NCBI GenBank assembly: GCA_020848905.1 | Contig: JADLHG010000016.1 | Location: 62,001 to 126,000 of the forward strand | Reading direction: 5' to 3' | DNA from: Deltaproteobacteria bacterium | GTDB lineage: Bacteria > Myxococcota_A > Polyangia > GCA-2747355 > JADLHG01 | DNA length: 64,000 bases | Shown here: piece by piece, positions 42,024 to 52,619 of the stretch | How the letters are laid out: each line of letters begins with the position of its first letter | Numbering within the stretch: position 1 is the stretch's first letter | Position numbers and translations under genes: made by a program | Notes under the pieces: generated by a model | Seen by the model: the letters and a program-made list of their open reading frames with translations, nothing else | Database searches by the model: none | Told to the model about the DNA's origin: nothing

Positions 42024-44027
42024 TCAGGGCGCCCGGCGGTGGTCGTGGAGGTGGGTAAGGTCTCGATCGGCCACGGAGGCGAGGCCGGCCCCTTCGACCA
42101 GCTGGTGGTGCACGAGCTGGGTGGAGAGCACGCCCACCACGGCCATATTGTCCGTGTTCGACGGCGTTCGTTCTCGCGACTTCCGGCACTTGTCGAGCAG
42201 GCGCTGCACGGCGACCGGCTCGAAGAGGCCCGCCCGCGCGAGCCCCTCCGCGGAGAGGAGCTCGGTCAGGTACGGCAGGGGCCGGTCCTGAACGAAGCTC
42301 TGCGCGTCGGGGGCGCGGTAGGGTTGCTTGGGACGCTGCAGGATCTCGGGAGGCACGAGGTCGCGCGCGGCGCGCTTGAGCAGGTGTTTCTCGTCGAGCA
42401 CGCGCAGCTTGGCCTCGGGGGGCAGGCCGTTGGCGAACTCCATCACGTGCTGATCGAGGAAGGGGAAGCGGCCCTCCACGGAGTTGCCCATCAGCATCCG
42501 GTCCCCCTGCGACGACAGCAGGTAGCCGGAGAGGAGGGTGACGATCTCGACGTACTGCGCCTTGCCGAGGGGATCCCAGCCGTGGATCTCCGGCGGGAGG
42601 CTGGCCACCAGATCCTCGACGGGATCGAAGCGCGCCAGCTCGGCCTGCAGCTCCGCCGAGAAGATGCGCCTGAGCGCCGCGGCGCTCTCCCAGCGCGGCA
42701 GGTGGGAGAAGTGCGGCTCGCGGCAGCGGTCCAGGTTGCGGCCGAAGAAGACCATCTGCAGGTTCTGCGACTGGCTCGGAGAGCGGGCGAGCCAGGGGTA
42801 CAGGCGTTCGAGGAGGCGCGGCCGGAGCTGCGAGGTGGGGCGGCGGGCCCAGAACTGGCGCACCTTGGCCTCGCGGAAGAGATCGTAGCCGCCGAGGAGC
42901 TCGTCCGAGCCCTCGCCGGTCAGGACCACCTTGTAGCCGCTGCTCCGCACCAGGGCCGAGAGCGAGAAGAGCGGCGCGGGGGCGGCGCGGAGGAGCGGCG
43001 TCTCGGTGTGCCAGATGACCTCGGGGAACGCCCCCGCGATGGTCTGGTAGTCCACCTCCACGACGGCGTGGTCGGTGGCGAGGTGGCGCACCATCGCCTC
43101 CTGATACGCGCCCTCGTCGAACTCGCGGTTCGCGAAGCGGAGCGAGAAGGTGCGCAAGGGCCCGCCGTGGAAGCGCCGCACCAGCGCGCCGATCACCGAG
43201 GAGTCGATGCCTCCGCTCAGGTAGACCCCCACCGGCACGTCGGAGCGGGTCATGCGCAGGCGCGTGGCCGTCTCGAGGTGCGCGCGGAGCTCCTCGGCGA
43301 GCGTGTTCAGGCGGCGCTCGTCGGCGTAGTCGGCCGGCGGCGTCGGTCCCCGCATGCGCGGCTGCCAGTAGACGCGTTCGTCGAGGCGACCGTCCTCGAC
43401 CACCAGGTTGCACCCGGGACGCACCTGCCGCACCGCACGAAACGGTGTGCGCGGCGCGACCGGGGCCCAGAAGGTGAAGACCTGGGCCAGCCCCGCCGGG
43501 TCGAAGGCGCGCGAGAGGGCGGGCTCCTGGAAGAGGGCCTTGGCCTCCGAGGCGAAGAGGAGCTGGCCGTCGTGTTCGGCGTAGTAGAGCGGCCGCACGC
43601 CGACGCGGTCGCGGCTCAAGAGGAGGCGACGCCGCGGACGGTCCCAGAGGGCGAAGGCCCACTGCCCGTTGAAGCGCTCCACGCAGGCGTCTCCCCACTC
43701 CTCGTAGCCGTGGAGGATCACCTCGGTGTCGCTACGCGTGGCGAACCGGTGACCGCGCGCGCGCAGCTCGTCGGCCAGCTCGACGTAGTTGAAGATCTCG
43801 CCGTTGAAGACGATCCAGAGCGCGCCCGTTTCGTTGGTCATCGGCTGGGCGCCCCCCGCAAGGTCGATGATGGAGAGGCGCGTGTGGCCGAGGGCGACCT
43901 GCGGGTCCAGATAGGCGCCGTTCTCGTCGGGGCCGCGGTGATGGAGCGAACCCACCATGCGGCGCACGAGCCCCTCGTCGGGGCTCTCGCCGCGTCCCAG
44001 ATTCAGCACGCCGCAGATCCCGCACAT
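42024..44027 (-). CDS. asnB: asparagine synthase (glutamine-hydrolysing), first copy
   Basis: 667 residues. The class-II glutaminase domain starts with the catalytic Cys2 (MCGICGVL) and continues HHRGPDENG, HTRLSIID and FNGEIFNY. The synthetase domain has the ATP pyrophosphatase loop VYLSGGIDSSVIGAL and LTGEGSDELLGGYD, with VEGRFPFLDQHVMEFA near the C-terminus. The full length fits the exosortase/amidotransferase-type AsnB proteins of envelope-polysaccharide clusters as well as classical AsnB. Start is ATG 44027, which exposes Cys2 after Met removal; the frame is open far upstream but not protein-like. It shares this layout with the protein encoded at 58328. Confidence 0.9.
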   Translation of the reverse strand: MCGICGVLNLGRGESPDEGLVRRMVGSLHHRGPDENGAYLDPQVALGHTRLSIIDLAGGAQPMTNETGALWIVFNGEIFNYVELADELRARGHRFATRSDTEVILHGYEEWGDACVERFNGQWAFALWDRPRRRLLLSRDRVGVRPLYYAEHDGQLLFASEAKALFQEPALSRAFDPAGLAQVFTFWAPVAPRTPFRAVRQVRPGCNLVVEDGRLDERVYWQPRMRGPTPPADYADERRLNTLAEELRAHLETATRLRMTRSDVPVGVYLSGGIDSSVIGALVRRFHGGPLRTFSLRFANREFDEGAYQEAMVRHLATDHAVVEVDYQTIAGAFPEVIWHTETPLLRAAPAPLFSLSALVRSSGYKVVLTGEGSDELLGGYDLFREAKVRQFWARRPTSQLRPRLLERLYPWLARSPSQSQNLQMVFFGRNLDRCREPHFSHLPRWESAAALRRIFSAELQAELARFDPVEDLVASLPPEIHGWDPLGKAQYVEIVTLLSGYLLSSQGDRMLMGNSVEGRFPFLDQHVMEFANGLPPEAKLRVLDEKHLLKRAARDLVPPEILQRPKQPYRAPDAQSFVQDRPLPYLTELLSAEGLARAGLFEPVAVQRLLDKCRKSRERTPSNTDNMAVVGVLSTQLVHHQLVEGAGLASVADRDLTHLHDHRRAP

Positions 44028-44272
44028 GCGCTCGTTGCTCTCGATGAGAAGGGCTCCGCCATCGTAGCACGGCGTGGACCCACGGGAAGGAGCGTACCGG
44101 CCTGAGCGCACACGGGTGGGGTCTATTGACCTCGGCGACGGCGGCCCGGGGTCGGACGCCTCGAGGCCTCGCGGCGTTGCGTGCGCCATGCAGGGCCTGA
44201 GGCCGCGGAGTGTCCGGCCTCGGACTTGCAACGTCGTCCTCCCATGGAGTTTCCGCGGAGGGCGACGGACTG

Positions 44273-44947
44273 ATGGGTCTGGCGCTCCGAGCCTTGGCGG
44301 TCGGGCTGATGCTGTGCGCGTCGGCCGCCTCCGCCGCGGCCGAGGACTACGGGCGCCCCGTGCCGCCACGCCTTCCCAAGGGGAGCTGGCTGCGGAGCGC
44401 GGCCCGGCGCGTCCTCTTCAGGCCGGCGAGCGCCCCCGAGCGACTGATCGCCGAGCTTAGCGCCTCGCCGAGCCAGCAACGGGCCCGCGAGGCGCTCACC
44501 CGCTACCTCGAGAGGACGCCGCGTGGAAACTTCTCCGAGACCTCGCTCTATCACCTCGGGAAGATCCTCGCGCTGGCGAGTAGGCGGTGGGCGCCGGAGG
44601 GCCTCGACCTCCTCATCGCCTACGAGCAGTTCTGGGCGCCGCGGCTCGGGCCGGCCGAGCTGACGGGACTCTTGCGGGCGGCGGGCCAGTACTCGCCGGG
44701 AAGCGGGGACAAGGTGGTCGTCGAGTACAACACCTTCCACTTCTTCGGACGGAGGTTCAGGCCGCAGGTTCGAGAGGAGCTGCAGCGTGGGCGGGGGCAC
44801 TTCTTCGGCACCCTGCGGCAGGTCTCGGCCGAGGCGCGTCGCGGGGAGCTCGAGCGCTATGCTCGGGCTCTGGGCAAGGACCTCGCGTGGGCCGAGGGGG
44901 ACTACGCGGCCTGGCTCGCCGAGGCGGCTGGAACCATGCGGCGCTGA
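44273..44947 (+). CDS. secreted protein of unknown function
   Basis: 224 residues. MGLALRALAVGLMLCASAAS is a signal peptide, ending near SAAAED. The mature protein is helical, with no Cys after the signal peptide and repeated aromatic residues (YEQFWAPRLGPAELTGLLRA, VEYNTFHFFGRRFRPQVREE, FFGTLRQVSAEARRGELERY). It is probably periplasmic. I chose ATG 44273 because the signal begins there. Divergent from asnB. I recognise no family. Confidence 0.6.
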   Translation: MGLALRALAVGLMLCASAASAAAEDYGRPVPPRLPKGSWLRSAARRVLFRPASAPERLIAELSASPSQQRAREALTRYLERTPRGNFSETSLYHLGKILALASRRWAPEGLDLLIAYEQFWAPRLGPAELTGLLRAAGQYSPGSGDKVVVEYNTFHFFGRRFRPQVREELQRGRGHFFGTLRQVSAEARRGELERYARALGKDLAWAEGDYAAWLAEAAGTMRR

Positions 44948-44990
44948 GCATGTCGCTCGTCCCGGACCCTCGCGCGGCCGGGGGGAGAGC

Positions 44991-45020
44991 TTGACGGCCC
45001 GCGGGAGCGACTGTTATAGC
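44991..45020 (+). promoter_or_regulatory. putative sigma-70-type promoter for the miaB gene group
   Basis: TTGACG (44991-44996) and TATAGC (45015-45020; or TTATAG one base earlier) are 17-18 bases apart, the best consensus-like pair in the window. The downstream small gene starts at 45044, so a leader of about 17 bases with GAGGG is predicted. Confidence 0.55.
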
Positions 45021-45043
45021 GGCCTTCGCAGGCGAGGGTGTGT

Positions 45044-45319
45044 ATGAGCGAGCCCGGCAAGATCATGTACGAAATCTATCGCGACAGCGGCTTCTCGGGC
45101 GGCTATCGCGTGGTCTATTACACGGAGCTCTCCGAGCGGAACAAGGAGCTCGAGATCGGCCGCGCCATGTCGGGAGAGCATCTCTTCGACGGCTTCATCG
45201 CGGAGGCCCGGAAGGGAGAGGCGAAGGCGATCATCGAGGGCTTCGTGGCGCGCCTGAACCAGGGCGAGAGAGCGCGTCCCGAGGAGCTCGAGGCAGCGCT
45301 CGCCGAGCTCTCGGCCTGA
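45044..45319 (+). CDS. small conserved-looking protein, unknown
   Basis: 91 residues, mixed alpha/beta and acidic. It begins SEPGKIMYEIYRDSGFSGGY and ends ERARPEELEAALAELSA. Composition is clearly protein-like, and a strong promoter-like element and GAGGG precede it. It lies 14 bases before miaB and is probably co-transcribed. No motif is recognised. Confidence 0.6.
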   Translation: MSEPGKIMYEIYRDSGFSGGYRVVYYTELSERNKELEIGRAMSGEHLFDGFIAEARKGEAKAIIEGFVARLNQGERARPEELEAALAELSA

Positions 45320-45333
45320 GCGGGACGCCGTCG

Positions 45334-46652
<1,319 letters not shown>

Positions 46653-46653
<1 letters not shown>

Positions 46654-47954
46654 TGTTCCGCCCCGCCGAGGAGATCCACATCCGCGACCCGATCCACGGG
46701 GCGATCCGGCTCACCCCGCGCGAGCTCGAGGTCGTCGAGTCGCCGGTCTTTCAGCGCCTGCGCGGGATCCGCCAGCTCGGCTTCACCGAGCACGCCTTCC
46801 CCGGGGCGACGCACTCGCGCTTCGCGCACGGTCTCGGCGCCATGGAGATGGCCACGCGCATGTTCGAGGCGATCTTCCCGCCCGGCGGCTCGCCGCTTCC
46901 GGCCGAGGAGCGGGAGCGGCTCCGGCAGCTGGTGCGCCTGACGGTGCTCTTGCACGACGTGGGGCACGCGCCGCTCTCGCACGCCACGGAGGTGTGCATG
47001 CCCCGGCGCGCCGCGCTGGCGCTCCCCGGCGACCTGGAGAGCGCGCGGGACGAGCAGGCCACGCACGAGGACTACACGCTGAAGCTGCTCCTCGAGTCGG
47101 AGCTGACCGACCGGCTGCGCCGCGTCTTCGGGCCGCAGGGGATCGACCCGCTCGACATCTGCTACCTGCTCTCGCACCGCTACCCCGAGCGGGCGGCGAC
47201 GCTCGCGGTCGAGGGGCTCGATTACGGGCCGCTCCTCTCGCAGCTCGTGAGCGGCGAGCTCGACGCGGACCGCCTGGACTACCTGCAGCGCGACTCGTAC
47301 TACACCGGGGTCAGCTACGGAAAGGTGGACGAGCAGTGGCTGCTCTCGAACCTCGGCTACCAGGTGGTGGAGGGCCAGGTCTTCCTGGCCATGTCGCACC
47401 GCGGGATCTTCGCCTTCGAGGACTTCCTGCTCAGCCGCTACCACATGTTCGTCAGCGTCTACTACCACCATAGCTCGGTGGGCTTCGACAACATGCTGAT
47501 GCGCTACCTCGAGGACGCCGAGGGCGAGCTCGCGATTCCGACCGACGTGGAGGCGTACCTGGCCTTCGACGACGTGGCGTTCTGGTCGGTGCTCCGCCGG
47601 TCGAAGAACGTGTGGGCCGAGCGCATGGTGCGGCGCCAGCTCTACCGTCGGATCCTCGAGCTGAACGCGGAGACGGGCTACGACCTCACCGCGCTCCTCG
47701 ACGCGCTCACGGCGGCCGGTGTGGACCACTTCGTGGCGCGCGACGAGGGGGTGCTCAGCCGCTACTACGGCAACGGCCGGGCCGCGCTGCCGATCTTCGT
47801 CATCAACCGGCCGCTCGGCTGGGCCACGCCCGTCGAGGCGTACTCCAAGCTCTACGAACGCTACGCGCAGCCCGCGCGCCTGACGCGGGTCTACTCGCGC
47901 CCGGACCAGGTCCCGCAGGCGCAGGAGTGCCTGCGCCGGGTGGTGGCGGGGTAG
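46653..47954 (+). CDS. HD-domain phosphohydrolase (dNTPase/SAMHD1-like)
   Basis: 433 residues. IRDPIHGAIRLTPRELEVVE and FQRLRGIRQLGFTEHAFPGA are characteristic of the SAMHD1/dGTPase-type HD family. The metal ligands are in HSRFAHGLGAMEMATRMF and LLHDVGHAPLSHATE (the HD pair), with ELDADRLDYLQRDSYYTGVS further on. It is likely to hydrolyse dNTPs or a related nucleotide, but substrates differ across this family. It is coupled to miaB by a one-base overlap. Confidence 0.9.
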
Positions 47955-48068
47955 CCGCACGTTACCGGACCGCTCCGGCGGCGTACTGGAGGGGCCGGAA
48001 GAGCACCGCGACCACGTCGTTCGGGTCGCGGACGCTCCGGAGTGGCGGGTCGACCCTCGAGGTGACAG

Positions 48069-49433
48069 ATGCACGACGTGGTGATAGTGGGCGCGGGAGT
48101 CGCGGGGGCGGCGCTCGGGGCGGCGCTCGGAGGCGCGGGCCGGCGCGTGCTCCTCGTCGAGCGCGACCTGAGGGACCCGAAGCTCTTCGTCGGAGAGCTC
48201 CTGCAACCGGGAGGCGTCGGCTCGCTCGAGCGGCTCGGACTGGCCGGGTGCCTCGAGGGGATCGACGCCCAGCAGGTGCGAGGCTTCGCCGTCGTGCAGG
48301 GGGAGTCGGGGCAGGCGCTCCCCTATCCGCGGCTTCGGGGGCAGGGGAGCACGCGACCCGCGGCGCGCGGCTTCGCGTTTCACCACGGCCGCTTCGTGGG
48401 GCGACTGCGACGGGCGGCGCGCGAGACGCCGGGGGTGGAGCTCTGCGAGGGGACCGTGACCGGACTTCTCGAGGAGGCGGGCCGCGTGGTCGGGGTGCGC
48501 TACCGCGACCGCGCGGGGGCCGAGCACGCCGCGCGTGCGAACCTCGTCTGCGCGGTGGACGGGCGCCACTCGCGACTTCGGCAGGAGCTCACGGGGGCCG
48601 AGCCGGTGCGGGCCTCGCACGCGGTGGGGCTGCTCCTGCAGGGCGTGGAGCTCCCGTACCCGGGGCACGGGACGGTCTTTCTCACCGAGCCGTCGCCGAT
48701 GCTCTCGTACCAGATCGGCCCGACGGACGTGCGGGTCCTGGCGGACGTGCCCGGGGAGCTCCCCGCGGTGCGGACAGGGGCTCTCGCCGAGTGGCTCCGC
48801 TCGCGGATCGCGCCGCAGCTGCCGCGCAGCCTGCGCCCCGCCTTTCTCGAGGCCGTCGCGGGCTCGACGCTGAAGGTCATGCCGAACTACTTCCTGGCAC
48901 CGAAGGCCCCGCCGCGGCCGGGAGTGGTGCTGCTGGCCGACGCGCTGAATCTGCGTCACCCGCTGACCGGCTCGGGGATGACCGTGGCGCTGAACGACGT
49001 GCGGTTGCTCGTCGAGGCGCTCGAGGGGGTCGAGCTCACCGATCGGTCGGCGCTGGCGGCGCGGCTCAAGCGCTTCTACCGGGCGCGGCGAGCCCTCTCC
49101 ACGACGGTGGACATCCTCTCGGGGGCGCTCTATCAGATCTTCTGCGGCGGCGAGCCGGGGCTCGATGGGATGCGCGAGGCCGTGCTCCGCTACTTCCGCC
49201 TCGGCGGGCCGGCGGTGCGCGGTCCGATGTCGCTCCTTTCGGGGCTCAGCCCTCATCCTTCGCGGCTTCTGGCCCACTACGGGGCCGTGGCGATGGTGGG
49301 GATGGGGCAGAGCCTGCGCCCCGAGGCGGGCAGGGGCTGGCCGGGGGCGCCGGAGCTCCGGGATGCCTCCGCGCTGGCGCTGGCGGCCTTGCGAACGATC
49401 CGCCCGCAGCTTGAGCGGGCCCTGGGAGCGTAA
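48069..49433 (+). CDS. squalene monooxygenase-like FAD protein
   Basis: 454 residues. The N-terminal FAD site is VVIVGAGVAGAALGAAL. ERDL and VGELLQPGGVGSLERLGL (from about 41) with CLEGIDAQ match the squalene epoxidase (ERG1/SQE) family closely, as does RHPLTGSGMTVAL, part of the GD-type FAD motif at 291-310, which differs slightly from the eukaryotic RHPLTGGGMTVAL. SQE makes 2,3-oxidosqualene, the first oxygen-requiring step of sterol synthesis. Sterol genes are rare in bacteria but known in some Myxococcota. No oxidosqualene cyclase or other sterol gene is visible here. GAGGTGAC precedes ATG 48069. Confidence 0.85.
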   Translation: MHDVVIVGAGVAGAALGAALGGAGRRVLLVERDLRDPKLFVGELLQPGGVGSLERLGLAGCLEGIDAQQVRGFAVVQGESGQALPYPRLRGQGSTRPAARGFAFHHGRFVGRLRRAARETPGVELCEGTVTGLLEEAGRVVGVRYRDRAGAEHAARANLVCAVDGRHSRLRQELTGAEPVRASHAVGLLLQGVELPYPGHGTVFLTEPSPMLSYQIGPTDVRVLADVPGELPAVRTGALAEWLRSRIAPQLPRSLRPAFLEAVAGSTLKVMPNYFLAPKAPPRPGVVLLADALNLRHPLTGSGMTVALNDVRLLVEALEGVELTDRSALAARLKRFYRARRALSTTVDILSGALYQIFCGGEPGLDGMREAVLRYFRLGGPAVRGPMSLLSGLSPHPSRLLAHYGAVAMVGMGQSLRPEAGRGWPGAPELRDASALALAALRTIRPQLERALGA

Positions 49434-49443
49434 GGAGGAACGG

Positions 49444-49980
49444 ATGTCGCGTTCGAACGTGCTCGGACTGTGCGGCCTAGTCTTCGGGGCGGCCGTCGCC
49501 GCGGGGTGCGGCTCGCAGGGGCCGCGGCGGACGGGCAGTTCGCCGAGCGCCGAGCCGATGGAGGCCGTGACCGTCCCCGGTTTCACCGTGGCGAGCGGTC
49601 AGCTGCGGCGCGACGGCGACCTCGTGCGCTGCGTCTCGACGAGCTGCACGCTGCGCACGGCTTCCGATCGGTCCGAGCTCCTCCTCAGCGCCGACAGCCA
49701 ACTTCGCGTCGGGGTGCGGGGGGCGCTGACGCTGGTGGACGGGGCGGTGAAGATCGAGCGACCACGACGCGCCGAGGCGTCCTCCCCGCTCCGCATCCAG
49801 GTGTCGCACGGCGTGCTCGAGCTGGCCGGAACCAGGGCCTGGCTGCGGCAGGAGAGGCACGGCGGCGAGGCCTGGCTTCTTGACGGACGACTCCGCTTCA
49901 CGGCCCACGATGGCCGGGCGGCGGCCTTGCCACCGGGGAAGGCGCTCGTCTGGCCGCTGCTCGCCGACCGACGCCCCTGA
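49444..49980 (+). CDS. lipoprotein with FecR-like domain
   Basis: 178 residues. The signal ends in a lipobox AAGC (LVFGAAVAAGCG). The mature part is beta-rich, with SELLLSADSQLRVGVRGALT and LELAGTRAWLRQERHGGEAW, and ends with GRAAALPPGKALVWPL, which resembles the FecR-type jelly-roll used in surface or regulatory proteins. Two Cys lie close together (VRCVSTSCTL). It starts 10 bases after the squalene epoxidase gene, after a strong AAGGAGGAA, so may be co-transcribed. Function unknown. Confidence 0.65.
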   Translation: MSRSNVLGLCGLVFGAAVAAGCGSQGPRRTGSSPSAEPMEAVTVPGFTVASGQLRRDGDLVRCVSTSCTLRTASDRSELLLSADSQLRVGVRGALTLVDGAVKIERPRRAEASSPLRIQVSHGVLELAGTRAWLRQERHGGEAWLLDGRLRFTAHDGRAAALPPGKALVWPLLADRRP

Positions 49981-50091
49981 ACCGACGGGGCAGCGAGAGG
50001 GTTGCCGCGTCCTCCCAGCGGCCAAGAGCCTGTTGACCCGTGCGACCCGAAGGTGCCACGGTAGCCGCGCCTCGAACGGGAGAGCGAGCGA

Positions 50092-50673
50092 ATGCGACGT
50101 GGGATGACGATCTGGTTCTGCGCCAGCCTGGCGGCCGTGGGCTGCGGCAGCACGACCCCCGCGCCGAAGGACGGCGGGGCGCGGCGGGACGCCGTCTCGT
50201 CGTGGGACGGGGTAGGGTTCCCGGATCTCGCCGGCGGCGGCGACGGCAACGTCCCGGGAGACGGCCGGGCCACCGGCGACCGAGGGGCGCTCGGCGACGG
50301 ACCGATCGGGCCCGCGGGGATGGACGACGTGTGTCCGCCGACCAAGGCCTTCGTGACGGCCGACGCGACCCTGCAGGGTTCCACGAGCAAGCAGGACATC
50401 TCGAGCGTCTGTCAGGCGGGCAAGATGTACACCCAGGTCGTGGTGGTCCGTCTCACCGAGCGGAAGAAGCTGGAGCTGAAACTCACCTCCACGGCCACCA
50501 TGGCCGAGCTCTCGGTTCGTCCCGACTGCAAGACCTTCAAGGGGTGCAGCGGAGGCGAACCCAAGAACGGGCTCAAGCACACCGCCACCCGCGACCCCGG
50601 GGACCACTACGTGGTCGTGGGGACCGGCAAGCCGGCCGACTACTCGCTCGAGATCAAGCTTTCGCCGCCGTAG
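50092..50673 (+). CDS. lipoprotein, unknown
   Basis: 193 residues. The lipobox is VGC (CASLAAVGCGS). A Gly/Asp-rich linker of about 60 residues follows, then a C-terminal beta-rich domain (KAFVTADATLQGSTSKQDIS to YSLEIKLSPP) with paired Cys (CPPT; CQAG; CKTFKGC). The layout matches bacterial pre-peptidase C-terminal-like (PPC) domains, which have the DHYVVVGTGKPADYSLEI pattern. The gene ends six bases before the BtuF-like gene, so may belong to the same transcript. Confidence 0.65.
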   Translation: MRRGMTIWFCASLAAVGCGSTTPAPKDGGARRDAVSSWDGVGFPDLAGGGDGNVPGDGRATGDRGALGDGPIGPAGMDDVCPPTKAFVTADATLQGSTSKQDISSVCQAGKMYTQVVVVRLTERKKLELKLTSTATMAELSVRPDCKTFKGCSGGEPKNGLKHTATRDPGDHYVVVGTGKPADYSLEIKLSPP

Positions 50674-50679
50674 CCCGAC

Positions 50680-51609
50680 GTGCTCCGTCGCTGGCGAGCT
50701 CTGGCGCTGCTCCTCTGGGCCGGGTGCGCGAGCCCCTCCCCGGGCTCGACGGTGCCCGCGCCCGTGGCGGTGCTCGACGACCACGGCCTGCGCGTGGAAC
50801 TCGCCGCCCCGGCGCAGCGCATCGCCTCGCTCTCGCCCTCGAACACCGAGATCCTGCACGCCCTCGGCTGCGGCGGACGCATCGTGCTTCGCGACCGCCT
50901 CTCGGACTACCCGCCCGAGGTGCGTGCGCGCCCCGCGACGGATCCGTTCCAGCTCTCGCCGGAGCACGTGGCGGGCTATCGTCCGGACCTCGTGCTGGTG
51001 AGTCACGGCGATCCGGGGCGTCTGGCGGCGCTGCGTCGGACGGGACTCGTCGCGGCCAGCTTCGACCCGCGGAGCTTCGCGCAGCTCGCCGCGAACGTGC
51101 GGGCCATCGGCAGCCTCTGCGGCGCGCGCGGGAGAGCGGAGGCGATGGTGCGCACGCTCGAGGCGCGGCTCTCGCGCGTCGACGAGCGGGTGCGGGGGCT
51201 CTCCCGCATACGGGTGTTCGTGGAGCTGGACGGTTCCGACCGGACGCGCCCCTGGACCGCGGGCCCGGGCTCGTTCGTGGACGAGCTGCTGCGTCGCGCC
51301 GGCGCGGAGAACGTGGCCGCGGGCCTTGGAAAACCGTACGGCACGATGAGCGCCGAGGCGGTCTTTGCCGCGCGCCCCGAGGTGATCCTCGTGGCCAGCA
51401 CGGCGGCGCTGCAGAGTCGGGCCCTCGCGGCGTTGCGTGCGGCGCCGGGGTGGCGCGCGCTCGACGCGGTGCGCACGGGACGCGTCGTGACGGCGATCAG
51501 CCCCGACCTGCTGACCCGCCCCGGGCCGCGCCTCCTCGAGGGACTCGAGGCGCTCCTCACCGCCCTGCACCCGGGCGCGGGCCGCCGCGCGGAGCGGAGC
51601 CCTAGATGA
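50680..51609 (+). CDS. periplasmic substrate-binding lipoprotein of a BtuF-like importer
   Basis: 309 residues, GTG start. The lipobox is WAGC. The mature part begins with RIASLSPSNTEILHALGCGG, typical of the class-III binding proteins for cobalamin, heme and siderophores. It continues DLVLVSHGDPGRLAALR and ENVAAGLGKPYGTMSAE. Anchored at the inner or outer membrane face, it feeds the permease encoded next (stop and start overlap by four bases). The ligand cannot be told from sequence. Confidence 0.87.
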   Translation: MLRRWRALALLLWAGCASPSPGSTVPAPVAVLDDHGLRVELAAPAQRIASLSPSNTEILHALGCGGRIVLRDRLSDYPPEVRARPATDPFQLSPEHVAGYRPDLVLVSHGDPGRLAALRRTGLVAASFDPRSFAQLAANVRAIGSLCGARGRAEAMVRTLEARLSRVDERVRGLSRIRVFVELDGSDRTRPWTAGPGSFVDELLRRAGAENVAAGLGKPYGTMSAEAVFAARPEVILVASTAALQSRALAALRAAPGWRALDAVRTGRVVTAISPDLLTRPGPRLLEGLEALLTALHPGAGRRAERSPR

Positions 51610-52619
51610 GGCCGCGGCTCCTCGGCTACGCGCTCCTCGGGCTCGGCGTGCTCGCCGCGCTCTTCTACGTCGCGGTCGGCTTCGGGAGTCGCGCCGGAGC
51701 GCTCGAGCTCGCGGCGCGATGGCCCGCCGAGCTCCTCGGCGGCACGGCGGGCCTCGACCGGGACGTGCTCCTCTACCTCCGCCTCCCGCGCGCCGTCAGC
51801 GCCCTGATCGTGGGTGCGGCGCTCGCCCTCTCCGGGATGCTGCTCCAGGGCGTGACGCGCAACCCGCTCGCGGACCCCTACCTCCTCGGGATCTCGGGGG
51901 GGGCGGGGCTCTTCGTGGTCGTGCTGAAGGCCTTCTCCTCGGGGGCCGAGCCGTGGTGGCTCGTGCCGGTGGTGGCCTTCGCGGGGGCCTCGTGCGCGGC
52001 GTTCGTCGTGGTGCTCCTCGGGCGTGGTGGCGCCGGACGCCTCACGGCGGTGGGGCTGATTCTCGCCGGCGTGGTGGTCAACGCCCTCTGCGCGGCGCTC
52101 ATGACCTTTCTGCTGGCTCGCGCGGATCCGTTTCGTCTGCGCATCACCACGCTCTGGCTGGCCGGCGGCCTCGGGGTCGCGACCTGGCCGCAGCTCGCGC
52201 TCTCGGGGGTGCTCGTCGCGGCGCTCTACGTGACGAGCCGCGCGGAGGCCCATCGCCTGAATGCGCTGGCTCTCGGGAGCGACGGCGCCTCGTACGTCGG
52301 CGTCGAGGGCTCGCGCCTCCTGCTGCGCGCCGCGCTCTCGGCCAGTCTGCTCGCCGCGATCGCCGTGTCCGTCGCGGGCCTTCTCGGGTACGTGGGGCTT
52401 CTCGTCCCGCACCTGGTGCGGCGCCTCGTGGGCGGCGACCTGCGCCGGAGCCTCTTCGTCGGCGCGCTCGGCGGGGCGCTGCTGCTCCTCGGAGCGGACA
52501 CCCTGGCGCGGCTGGTCTTCGCGCCGGAGGAGCTGCCGACGGGGGTCCTGACCGCGATCCTCGGCTGTCCGGTGCTCCTCGTGCTGGTGCGGCGCGAGCT
52601 CCGGGGAGCGGGCGCGTGA
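51606..52619 (+). CDS. FecCD/BtuC-type ABC importer permease
   Basis: 337 residues with about 10 helices. DVLLYLRLPRAVSALIVGAA and LALSGMLLQGVTRNPLADPY are family signatures, followed by LGISGGAGLFVV and the coupling-helix region GLLGYVGLLVPHLVRRLVGG. It forms the channel for a metal-chelate or cobalamin importer as a homodimer. Both ends overlap its neighbours by a few bases (ATGA), making a compact binding protein-permease-ATPase operon. Confidence 0.92.
   Translation: MRPRLLGYALLGLGVLAALFYVAVGFGSRAGALELAARWPAELLGGTAGLDRDVLLYLRLPRAVSALIVGAALALSGMLLQGVTRNPLADPYLLGISGGAGLFVVVLKAFSSGAEPWWLVPVVAFAGASCAAFVVVLLGRGGAGRLTAVGLILAGVVVNALCAALMTFLLARADPFRLRITTLWLAGGLGVATWPQLALSGVLVAALYVTSRAEAHRLNALALGSDGASYVGVEGSRLLLRAALSASLLAAIAVSVAGLLGYVGLLVPHLVRRLVGGDLRRSLFVGALGGALLLLGADTLARLVFAPEELPTGVLTAILGCPVLLVLVRRELRGAGA

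Noticed and set aside
50033-50066. TTGACC with a possible -10 before the lipoprotein gene at 50092
   Set aside because: No acceptable -10 hexamer at 16-18 bases; not listed as a promoter.
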